DNA from: Mycolicibacterium moriokaense
Lineage (GTDB): Bacteria > Actinomycetota > Actinomycetes > Mycobacteriales > Mycobacteriaceae
DNA length: 32,513 bases
Direction: 5' to 3'
Assembly: GCF_003201655.1 (NCBI RefSeq)
Contig: NZ_QJJU01000044.1
Location: forward strand, 1-32,513
How positions within the stretch are numbered: position 1 is the stretch's first letter; each line of letters opens with the position of its first letter. A model generated the notes under the pieces. It saw only the letters and a list, made by a program, of their open reading frames with translations, had not been told where the DNA came from and ran no database searches. Both the position numbers and the translations under genes were made by a program. Positions 13,171 to 19,994 of this stretch are shown here, piece after piece.

Positions 13171-14553
13171 TCAACGCTGAGTCCAGGCAGTAATCAATGC
13201 TGGCAGCACGGCGATCCCATCTGCGGTGGCGATTTCGTTGCATAGGTTCGATTCCAGAGCCTCTAGGTCGGCGAGCCGACCGTCAACGACGCCGAGTCGT
13301 TCGGCGACGGGCTGCATGAGTCGCCATGAGTTAGCAACGTAGGCCGCGTGTTCGGTGTTCTTGGCGGTGCCGACCGGTGCGCTGATCGTCAGTTGCGGTG
13401 TGTCCAAGCCCGCGTGTCGAAAGAGCCGATGCAGCGTGGTACCGAACTGCGGGTCCAGCCCGGCTCCGCGGAACGCGCTTGCGATTGCCTCGGCCGCGGT
13501 CTGCCATGTTGGTAGCCATGGAACGCTCCGCGCGGCCGTCATGTCGAAGTCGCAGAATGCGATTACGCCGCCGGGACGCACCAAGGTGGCGAGCCGGCGC
13601 AAAGCCGCGACTGGTTCGGGCAGGTGCATGAGGATGAGCCGTCCGATGACCGCGTCGACGGGTTCATCGGGGGTGATGTCGTCGACGGTGCTGTGCTCGA
13701 ACGAGACGGTGGTGACCCCGTTTTCGGCGGCGCGCTGACGTGCCAGCGCCACGATGTCGGGGGAGGCGTCAATCCCGATCACCCGGCCTGTGGGTCCGAC
13801 AAGGCGCGCCGCGATCAGCGATACGTCGCCGGGTCCGCACCCAATGTCCAGCACGCGCATCCCGGGCTCAAGGCCCGCGGCGCGCAGCGCCTGTTCGGTG
13901 GGCTGCTCGTAGAGGTGCGCCTGTAACAGCAGCCGCTGTATTTCGGCGTCGGCGTGCCCGAGCACGTACGACATTGTCGGGCCGGACGCCGAGCTGCGCC
14001 CCAGCGCCGCTACCAGCGCGTCGAGCGCAGAGGCGTCGGCAGGGACCGGCACCGGGGCGGCATATGAGTAGGCGGGGCTCGTCGGGTCGCGCAGCGAGGA
14101 GTCCGCCGAGATCGCTTGGGCCACGCCGAGTGCCACCGAAATCCACTCATCGGGAATGTGGATCGACTGACCGCGGGCGTCAGCTAAATCCAACCAATGC
14201 ACCAGCATGTCCATGAAATGCACGCTCAACACCGATTGGGTGGGAACCTCCATTGCCAACTTCGGCACGAAAACCGTTGCCGGTGAACTGTTGTCGCCCG
14301 CGAAGGCTTCGATCCACCGGCCCGCGGTGGTGTCGAACGCGGCGCGAACATCGCGTGCCAGCACGAGCGGATCCGAGAACCGGTTCAGGATCGCGTCGTG
14401 CTCAGCATTCATGTGTTGAATCAAATCTTCGACAGTCCAACCGTCACAGCGGGTCGGCAGTCCCAACTCGGCGTCGCTGAGGTTCGCGACATCGGCGCGT
14501 AGGTGGTGAAGCGCCGCCGCGTCGAGAGCGTAGGTGTCGTGGTGATCACGCAT
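13171..14553 (-). CDS. DinB/mycothiol-type domain fused to SAM-dependent methyltransferase
   Basis: A 460-aa two-domain protein. Residues 1 to about 190 look like the maleylpyruvate-isomerase/DinB-like domain of mycothiol-dependent enzymes: CDGWTVEDLIQHMNAEHDAI, with candidate metal-binding His 47 or 52, then VHFMDMLVHWLDLADARG with H112 and H119. Residues 194-460 are a class I methyltransferase starting MSYVLGHADAEIQRLLLQAH. Motif I is VLDIGCGPGD (234-243), the acidic loop is GIDASPD (260-266), and LMHLPEPVAALRRLATLVRPGG corresponds to motif IV-VI. Met 194 resembles the native start of stand-alone relatives, so this looks like a fusion of two genes. The substrate is unknown. The gene is last in the TetR-controlled operon and overlaps the previous gene by 8 nt (ATGCGTGA). 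Confidence 0.85.
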   Translation of the reverse strand: MRDHHDTYALDAAALHHLRADVANLSDAELGLPTRCDGWTVEDLIQHMNAEHDAILNRFSDPLVLARDVRAAFDTTAGRWIEAFAGDNSSPATVFVPKLAMEVPTQSVLSVHFMDMLVHWLDLADARGQSIHIPDEWISVALGVAQAISADSSLRDPTSPAYSYAAPVPVPADASALDALVAALGRSSASGPTMSYVLGHADAEIQRLLLQAHLYEQPTEQALRAAGLEPGMRVLDIGCGPGDVSLIAARLVGPTGRVIGIDASPDIVALARQRAAENGVTTVSFEHSTVDDITPDEPVDAVIGRLILMHLPEPVAALRRLATLVRPGGVIAFCDFDMTAARSVPWLPTWQTAAEAIASAFRGAGLDPQFGTTLHRLFRHAGLDTPQLTISAPVGTAKNTEHAAYVANSWRLMQPVAERLGVVDGRLADLEALESNLCNEIATADGIAVLPALITAWTQR

Positions 14554-15352
14554 CGCGGTGGCCTAAGCGTTGTACCGGCGCTTTCGGTACGCGAGAAGCT
14601 GACGCGTCAGCGCTAGTCGAGTATTGGACGCGGACCGAGGAGACATCCACGGTGATGATCGCGAGGCGTCGGTCGGCGATACCATCGTCGCCGCACCGGT
14701 AGATGTGGCGACGGGTTGGGAAGACGAACTTGTCGAACGTCGTATGGTCGTCGGTGTAGTGCGCGACGGGAGCATTGCCGGTCGCATCGGCGGCGTAGTC
14801 CATCCGGCGCAGCATGAAGTGCTCGTCGTAGTAGAAGGCCTGATCGGGGTTGTGGTTGGCGTTGTTCGGCGGAAAGTGCACTGCGAGGCGGCGCCACGTT
14901 TCGTCGCCTTCCCGCCACGGCTCGATTTCGCTGACCTGCACGCCGGGGTAAGTGAGGCTGAACGGCTGGGTGAAGTAGTTCCAGTTTGCGGCGCTGGTGA
15001 AGTACGCGGTCTGGATTGCATCCCATTTGGTGGTCTGGAGGTCAAACGGGGGAAAGCTCGACCGCGGATCGGTGCGCTCCTCAACGGCCTCGCCGCTGGT
15101 GGTTCGAATGGCCAGCCGTTCTGGATCCACGTCGAACACTGAACAGTGATCAGGCCCAGGAAAAGGTGTCGTCGTGATGTGTTCGCGGTGGGCGTCCATC
15201 GAGACCGTCCACGTGGGCGCCAGATCCGGCCAGCCTCGCAGGGCCCAAAACGGCCCTCCGACTGCGATCTTGGCGGTGACCGCGCTGACGTGGTCCCAGT
15301 TGGCCAGGCCGCCGTGGGCGTCCAGCACACTGTCGAGAAGCTCGCTGCTCAT
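14546..15352 (-). CDS. Conserved hypothetical protein, 268 aa
   Basis: No named family is recognised. The N-terminus LLDSVLDAHGGLANWDHVSA resembles proteins with a LolA/outer-membrane lipoprotein-sorting-like fold, which start with a helix and an HGG-W motif. The rest is rich in beta strands and aromatic residues (WDAIQTAYFTSAANWNYFTQ, FYYDEHFMLRRMDYAADA, HTTFDKFVFPTRRHIY). There is no signal peptide, so it should be cytoplasmic. It could bind a hydrophobic molecule handled by the neighbouring hydrolase and methyltransferase; this is inference. It lies 10 nt after the hydrolase and overlaps the fusion gene, so it is firmly part of the operon. Confidence 0.75.
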   Translation of the reverse strand: MSSELLDSVLDAHGGLANWDHVSAVTAKIAVGGPFWALRGWPDLAPTWTVSMDAHREHITTTPFPGPDHCSVFDVDPERLAIRTTSGEAVEERTDPRSSFPPFDLQTTKWDAIQTAYFTSAANWNYFTQPFSLTYPGVQVSEIEPWREGDETWRRLAVHFPPNNANHNPDQAFYYDEHFMLRRMDYAADATGNAPVAHYTDDHTTFDKFVFPTRRHIYRCGDDGIADRRLAIITVDVSSVRVQYSTSADASASRVPKAPVQRLGHRDA

Positions 15353-15362
15353 CTGGATCTCC

Positions 15363-16259
15363 TTAACGATTGGGGGTTGGTGTTACAGGGGTGGCAATGG
15401 ATCGCTTGATGAGATTGGCGACCTCGTCGGGTTGATCCCATTGGGGCCAGTGGGATGCGCGATCGATCAGATGCACTTCAGAGTTGGTGAATAGAGCGCA
15501 GATGTGTTGTGCCACATCAGGGGTCAGATTCGGATCATCGCGGCCGAATATCAGCGACACCGGCACTTGGACGGTCTGCAGCCGGGCGGAGGCGATCACA
15601 GCGTCGTGCCGGTCTAGGGCCGAGGGAAGACCGCCGGTCCATGACCGGATTTCGGCGAGCGCATCTGATTGGCTGTTGTCGCCGAAAAATTGCGGCACGA
15701 TGGAGCTGACGCCGATGCCGTCGGGGGGAAGGCTCCCATCGAGGCCGAAGCGACGGCCGGTGTAGGCCAACAGCCACAACCGCTGGTTGGGGTCGTCGAC
15801 TAGAGCGTCGGTCAACGGTGTCAACGCGGGATCGGCCATCAGAGCGATCATTTCGGGTAACCGAAGGTTCAGCTGCCGCCCGTAGTAAGTGTTCAGCAAC
15901 ACCAGCCGGGCAACGCGTTCCGGGTGGGCCAGGGCGAATTCGATGGCTTCCGGTCCCGATGCGTCATGTCCGACCAGCACCGCCTGCTCGAGTTGTAGGG
16001 CGTCGCAGACGGCCAGGAGCTCTTGTTGACGGCTGATGACGCTCGATTCCCGCGAATCGCGCCGGCTTGATCGCCCGTAGCCGATCCAGTCGAATGTCAC
16101 CACCCGGTGCGGGTCGAGTAGACCGATGAGCCGGTCGTAGATACGGGAGTCGTCGGGAAATCCGTGCATCGCCACGATCGCCGGAGTGCGGCCCGGATGG
16201 TCGCGCACATGCAATTGACCACCGTCGTAGTCGAGGAGTCGTTCGGTTGGTTCATCCAT
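15363..16259 (-). CDS. Alpha/beta hydrolase with Asp nucleophile (epoxide hydrolase/dehalogenase-like)
   Basis: A 298-aa alpha/beta hydrolase. HGFPD (32-36) forms the oxyanion region and DWIGYGRS follows strand beta4. The nucleophile elbow is VGHDASG with D99, where esterases carry Ser. Asp is the pattern of epoxide hydrolases and haloalkane dehalogenases, which form an alkyl-enzyme ester. GRDDPNLTPD supplies the acid and ASHWPQWDQPDE the base His. It lacks the GHDWG tryptophan typical of dehalogenases, so an epoxide-type or other C-X hydrolase is more likely. ATG 16259 overlaps the stop of the DUF302-like gene (ATGGATGA). A 23-residue copy of its N-terminus occurs at 16887-16955. Confidence 0.87.
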   Translation of the reverse strand: MDEPTERLLDYDGGQLHVRDHPGRTPAIVAMHGFPDDSRIYDRLIGLLDPHRVVTFDWIGYGRSSRRDSRESSVISRQQELLAVCDALQLEQAVLVGHDASGPEAIEFALAHPERVARLVLLNTYYGRQLNLRLPEMIALMADPALTPLTDALVDDPNQRLWLLAYTGRRFGLDGSLPPDGIGVSSIVPQFFGDNSQSDALAEIRSWTGGLPSALDRHDAVIASARLQTVQVPVSLIFGRDDPNLTPDVAQHICALFTNSEVHLIDRASHWPQWDQPDEVANLIKRSIATPVTPTPNR

Positions 16260-16836
16260 GGTGCTGGCCTTCGTTGTCGCTGCGTCGATCTGGATGGGTT
16301 TGCTCGAGTTCGGCGGGTACCGGCAGCCCCAGTAACGACAGCAGCTCGGCGAGCTTGGCGTCGAGCAGGCGGCCCACCTCGGTGATGCGGGGATCTGCAA
16401 AGCTGGCGAACCGTGTCGAGGGTTGGTCGATGCTGAAATGGGTTGCGCCGGATGAATCCTCATAGATCGCGGTGCGCAGCGGGGCATAGAGCATGACCGC
16501 TGGATTGTGGCGGTACATCGTCTCAACGATCACGTTATTGCCCATCATGTAGGTCATCACTCGGGTCTGGTGCCCCAGTAGCCGCATCATCGGTGTCGGA
16601 TCCAAGGACCAAAACCGGGCAAACGTGTGCGGTGTGTGTTCGGCGGTGTAGCGCACCACTTCGTCCAGGTCGCCCTTTTCCAGCAGGGCCCTCAGGTCAT
16701 CTGACCCGATATCGGGGACAAGGGTCTCGTAGCGTTGGCACAGATCGTCGAAGCCGCTGTCGGAGTCGATCACCAGGCGATTGACCTGGTGGACGACGAT
16801 GCGGGTGCCGGCGGGGCCGGCAACAGACGGCGTCAC
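16252..16836 (-). CDS. DUF302-like protein
   Basis: A 194-aa protein. Residues about 90-180 match the DUF302 layout: TRVMTYMMGNNVIVETMYRH, LYAPLRTAIYED, HFSIDQPSTRFASFADPRI, then a helix (EVGRLLDAKLAELLSLLGLP). The N-terminal third (VVHQVNRLVIDSDSGFDDLC) is another alpha/beta stretch of the same family. DUF302 proteins are small and of unknown biochemical role, often linked to redox or lipid genes. The start is GTG at 16836, with GGGAGGAAAT upstream. This GTG overlaps the stop of the 40-codon ORF (GTGA). It is strongly coupled on both sides. Confidence 0.75.
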   Translation of the reverse strand: MTPSVAGPAGTRIVVHQVNRLVIDSDSGFDDLCQRYETLVPDIGSDDLRALLEKGDLDEVVRYTAEHTPHTFARFWSLDPTPMMRLLGHQTRVMTYMMGNNVIVETMYRHNPAVMLYAPLRTAIYEDSSGATHFSIDQPSTRFASFADPRITEVGRLLDAKLAELLSLLGLPVPAELEQTHPDRRSDNEGQHHG

Positions 16837-16955
16837 GGATTTCCTCCCATATTTGGATTTCCGTTACTAAGCCGACCCCGTGACGACCCGGGATGGTCCC
16901 GGACGTACAGCTGCCGGTCGTCAACATTGACAAATCGTTCGGTGACCTCGTTCAC
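16833..16955 (-). CDS. 40-codon leader-like ORF, remnant of the hydrolase N-terminus
   Basis: GTG 16955 to TGA 16833 encodes VNEVTERFVNVDDRQLYVRD, then HPG, then an unrelated tail ending NPNMGGNP. The first 23 residues match the downstream hydrolase start (MDEPTERLLDYDGGQLHVRDHPG) at about 13 of 23 positions. It looks like a truncated gene copy. GGAGG stands 7 nt before the GTG. The TGA overlaps the GTG of the DUF302-like gene, whose ribosome site lies inside its last codons. So the remnant may still be translated and hand ribosomes to the next gene. A functional peptide is less likely. Confidence 0.55.
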   Translation of the reverse strand: MNEVTERFVNVDDRQLYVRDHPGSSRGRLSNGNPNMGGNP

Positions 16956-16968
16956 GAGACTGCCTCCT

Positions 16969-17547
16969 TCAGATTGAGCGCGGACGGGAGTTCGGCGGGA
17001 TCGGGGCGCGCTGGCGGGCGTCGACGACGGTGCTGACGCGACCGGTGTCGGGGTCATAGACGTGGCCGGAGACGCTCGTGGTGGCGGGCAGCAGTGGAGA
17101 GGACAGCAGGCGTTCGACGTCGGCGGTGACGGTGGTCGCCGGGTCGGCGACCGCGGACGCCTGCAGGGTGTCTTCGTCGACCCCGGTGACCAGGCTGGCC
17201 TCGCGTCGGAAGTCGGGGTCGTCCAGAAAGCCGGTGCCGCATTGGGTGTGGTGAATGACCGCGACCTCGACGCCGGCATCCCCGGTGAGAGTGCCGCCGG
17301 CCAGCCGTCGGCCCAGGTAGGCCAGGTAGGCGATTTCTTCGATGACGGCCTGGGTGACGCGTCCCCCGGCGTTGCGCAGCACGGGGGCATCGCCGAGCTG
17401 GAGTCCCAGGACGATCGCCGGGTCGACGCGATGGTCCAGACAGGTGATGACGATCACCCGTGCGGCGGGCACACCCAGCGGCACCGGGGTGAAGGTCCGG
17501 GCGAACTTCTCGTTGTACTCGAGCAGCGGGGTCATGCGGCTGGTCAT
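16969..17547 (-). CDS. Beta-carbonic anhydrase family protein
   Basis: A 192-aa beta-class carbonic anhydrase. Zinc ligands are C36 (ITCLDHRVD, with the D38-R40 dyad), H100 and C103 (VIHHTQCGTGFL). NAGGRV (59-64) is the other conserved loop. Such enzymes interconvert CO2 and bicarbonate using a Zn-bound water. It is shorter than housekeeping mycobacterial carbonic anhydrases and may be a divergent member. The ATG is at 17547, with GGAGG 7 nt upstream; an ATG at 17595 falls inside an operator. It is the first gene of the six-gene operon and is divergent from tetR. It might supply bicarbonate or manage CO2 for the pathway; this is inference. Confidence 0.88.
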   Translation of the reverse strand: MTSRMTPLLEYNEKFARTFTPVPLGVPAARVIVITCLDHRVDPAIVLGLQLGDAPVLRNAGGRVTQAVIEEIAYLAYLGRRLAGGTLTGDAGVEVAVIHHTQCGTGFLDDPDFRREASLVTGVDEDTLQASAVADPATTVTADVERLLSSPLLPATTSVSGHVYDPDTGRVSTVVDARQRAPIPPNSRPRSI

Positions 17548-17580
17548 GGTGGTTCCTCCATACACACGGTTGCGACGATC

Positions 17581-17644
17581 GTGGACACTGTCCACTCATA
17601 TGTGGACAGCGTCCACTTTATTGTATTGGGTGGACGCTGTCCAC
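17581..17644. promoter_or_regulatory. Three 15-bp TetR operators
   Basis: The palindrome GTGGACNNNGTCCAC occurs exactly at 17581-17595 (ACT centre), 17602-17616 (AGC) and 17630-17644 (GCT). Starts are 21 and 28 bp apart, i.e. about two helical turns for the first pair. They fill the gap between the carbonic anhydrase and tetR. A minus-strand -10 (TACAAT, 17625-17620) lies between sites two and three. A plus-strand -10 (TACTTT, 17645-17650) follows site three. Confidence 0.88.
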
Positions 17645-17656
17645 TACTTTGTGGTG

Positions 17657-18301
17657 ATGGTGAACACATCGGCGGATGCGGTGACCGAGGCCGGTCGGCG
17701 GCGCCCACGAGGTGCAGTTCGCGACGGTCTGCTCGCCGCGGGCGTCGAGCTGGCCCGCACCGGCGGCCCGGGCGCGGTAGTACTGCGGGAAGCCGCACGA
17801 ATGGTCGGGGTGGTGCCCAACGCCGCTTATCGGCACTTCGCCGATCGTGATGAGCTGCTAGCCGCGGTGTGCGCGGAGGCCTTGGGCGAGCTAGCTGCCC
17901 GCATGGCCGTTGACGCGGGCCGGGTGCGCGGTGCCTACGGCGATGCCGGTGCGGCGCGCCGTCGCATCCGCGCGATCTTCCGGGCGTATCTGGAATTCGC
18001 CCATGCCGAACCGGGGTTGTTCGCCACCGCGTTCTCCATGCCCCATCAGCACGCCTACCGGAAGGTGCAGGCAGGAAAGGCACCTTTGCCGTTGGATCAG
18101 CTGCGCGTGGCGCTCGACGAACTTGTCCACGCCGGTGTGCTCGACCCGGCACGCCGCGCCGGGATCGAATACCCGATCTGGTCGACGGTGCACGGGCTGG
18201 CAGTGCTCTCAGAGCAGGGTCCACTGCGTGAGGTCCCCGACGCGGCCCGGCGTCGTCTGGAGGAATCCACCCGCGCATTCATCGAATGGGGCCTGGCGTG
18301 A
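17657..18301 (+). CDS. TetR family regulator of the carbonic anhydrase operon
   Basis: A 214-aa TetR protein. The DNA-binding domain covers residues 18-65: RGAVRDGLLAAGVELARTGG, then VLREAARMVGVVPNAAYRHF, then ADRDELLAAVC. The C-terminal domain is of the WHG/TetR_C type (IRAIFRAYLEFAHAEPGLFA, then YPIWSTVHGLAVLSEQGPL). ATG 17657 stands 6 nt after TACTTT and has no ribosome site, so a leaderless transcript is likely; GTG at 17651 and 17654 are alternatives. It is separated from the carbonic anhydrase by three identical-core palindromes and most likely represses both directions. The inducer is unknown. Confidence 0.9.
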   Translation: MVNTSADAVTEAGRRRPRGAVRDGLLAAGVELARTGGPGAVVLREAARMVGVVPNAAYRHFADRDELLAAVCAEALGELAARMAVDAGRVRGAYGDAGAARRRIRAIFRAYLEFAHAEPGLFATAFSMPHQHAYRKVQAGKAPLPLDQLRVALDELVHAGVLDPARRAGIEYPIWSTVHGLAVLSEQGPLREVPDAARRRLEESTRAFIEWGLA

Positions 18302-18411
18302 CCCAACCGCGACCCTGTGTTCGGAATGCTCATGGGGTAACGGTAGGCAGCCGGTACGACAGCACCGCTGCTCCGCGGCGCGTTCTCGCATTCCCTTTCT
18401 CCGCTTTGGAG

Positions 18412-18435
18412 AGCAGCCTTCCGAAACGGGCTGCT
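18412..18435. terminator. Hairpin downstream of tetR
   Basis: AGCAGCC and GGCTGCT pair as a 7-bp GC-rich stem with a 10-nt loop. No T-run follows, so it may be an intrinsic terminator of the mycobacterial kind or an RNA structure. A CGAACGTTCG palindrome stands at 18479-18488. The rest of 18302-18562 shows nothing else. Confidence 0.4.
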
Positions 18436-18562
18436 GAATGTCGCTGATTCGTTCCTGCACCTTTTGCTGAAACCATGCGAACGTTCGTTTCTCGCGATTT
18501 AGCCTCGACTTAGGCCGTCTAGTGCGGGTTGCTCGACGCAGATTGGGATTCGGGGGAACGAA

Positions 18563-19933
18563 ATGGCCGAGAGTTTTGATGTGGTGGTCGTCGGCGCTCG
18601 GTGTGCCGGCTCGCCGCTGGCGGCGTTGCTCGCACGGCGGGGGGTCAAGGTCGCGGTCGTGGAGCGGGCGACGTTTCCGCGTGACACCCTCTCAACGCAT
18701 ATTTTCGAGGCCGACGCGCTCGCGTTCCTCAACCGTCTCGGGGTGACCGACCAGTTGCGGGCAACGGGCGCACCGTTCATCCCCCGGCTGAACGTTCGCA
18801 GCGAGGACTTCCGTTTCTCGACGGACTGGCCGCAACGTGCGGGCGATATCGGCGGGAGCGCGTCGATCCGGCGCATCATGCTCGACCCCATCCTCGCCAA
18901 CGCCGCTGAAGAAGCGGGCGCACAAGTACGCATGGCAACCGAGGTCACCGGACTCGTCCAGGACCATGGCCGGGTTACCGGGGTGCGCGTGCGCACCGAC
19001 GGTCGCGAGCACGAACTGCACGCCCGCCTTGTCGTCGGCGCCGACGGACGCAACTCCACGGTCGCGAAACTTGTTGGGGCCCGCAAGTTCAACGTGGTCC
19101 AAAACGAGCGATTCGCATACTGGTCGTTCTTCGAAGGCGCGGATACGAGCCCAATGCACGTGTTCCACCGCTGGGCCGACCGGTTCGTGATCGCAACCCC
19201 GTGCGACAACGGCCTTTACCAGGTGATTCTCATCCCCGAGATGGGCGAGCTTCCCCGGTTTCGTGCCGACCTTGAAAACAGTTTCATGGAGCACGCCCGC
19301 AGCTGCGACCCGGTGGCAAATGCCCTCGCCGGCGCTAACCGCGTCGGCAAGTTCTTCGGGATGTTGCACTGGGCCGGCTTCTTCCGGGAGACGTCCGGGC
19401 CGGGTTGGGCACTCGTCGGGGACGCCGGCCATTTCAAAGACCCCTCGCCGGGGCGCGGGATCGCAGACGCGTTCTCTCAGGTCGACGCGCTCGTCCCGGC
19501 CGTACTCGAAGGCCTCGATGGTCCGCCCGACGCCCAGGACACCGCATTGGCGCGGTGGGGACGATGGCGAGACCGCGAGTTCGCCGAGCACTATTGGCTT
19601 GCCAATGACCTGGGCAAGGCCGGACGGGTGCCTTCGGTGCTGCCACAGATGGTCGCTGACATGCACGCGAAAGGTCAGATCGGTCGATTCCTGGACCTGT
19701 TCACACATCGCGAAAGGCCTTCACACGTTTTGAGCCCAGCGCGACTCCTTGGCTCGACGGCGAGACTCCTGCGTCACCAGCACGACCGGCGTGCAGTGCT
19801 CAACGAGGTGAAAATGTTGATCGGCCAGAATGCACATCGCCAACTGCTCAACCACCGCCGTGCCTACGCCACACCGAGCGAAATGTCGCAAGATGCTGGA
19901 CCAACAGAGGTCGAGAACAGCGCGCTGACCTAA
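18563..19933 (+). CDS. FAD-dependent oxidoreductase/monooxygenase
   Basis: A 456-aa flavoprotein of the PHBH/geranylgeranyl-reductase superfamily. FDVVVVGARCAGSPLAALLA holds the FAD-binding loop (GARCAG for GxGxxG, residues 11-16). VVERATFPRDTLSTHIFEAD is typical of the aromatic-ring hydroxylase-like branch of these actinobacterial enzymes. LVVGADGRNSTVAKLVGA carries the conserved DG motif and ALVGDAGHFKDPSPGRGIAD the second FAD contact (GD). There is no membrane segment. It might hydroxylate or reduce a lipid or aromatic substrate. GGGGGAACGAA precedes ATG 18563. No operon partner follows; the next gene is convergent. Confidence 0.88.
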   Translation: MAESFDVVVVGARCAGSPLAALLARRGVKVAVVERATFPRDTLSTHIFEADALAFLNRLGVTDQLRATGAPFIPRLNVRSEDFRFSTDWPQRAGDIGGSASIRRIMLDPILANAAEEAGAQVRMATEVTGLVQDHGRVTGVRVRTDGREHELHARLVVGADGRNSTVAKLVGARKFNVVQNERFAYWSFFEGADTSPMHVFHRWADRFVIATPCDNGLYQVILIPEMGELPRFRADLENSFMEHARSCDPVANALAGANRVGKFFGMLHWAGFFRETSGPGWALVGDAGHFKDPSPGRGIADAFSQVDALVPAVLEGLDGPPDAQDTALARWGRWRDREFAEHYWLANDLGKAGRVPSVLPQMVADMHAKGQIGRFLDLFTHRERPSHVLSPARLLGSTARLLRHQHDRRAVLNEVKMLIGQNAHRQLLNHRRAYATPSEMSQDAGPTEVENSALT

Positions 19934-19994
19934 GCATTGAGCTCGTGGGGTGCAGTTCGAGATTCCATGCGGGGTGGTGTCGTCGGTTCGCCTT

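Noticed and set aside
17548..17599. Start of carbonic anhydrase at ATG 17595
   Set aside because: It lies in the first operator repeat; ATG 17547 has GGAGG at a proper distance.
19934..19994. Bidirectional terminator between the FAD and cyclase genes
   Set aside because: No clear hairpin with a T-run in the 61-bp convergent gap.
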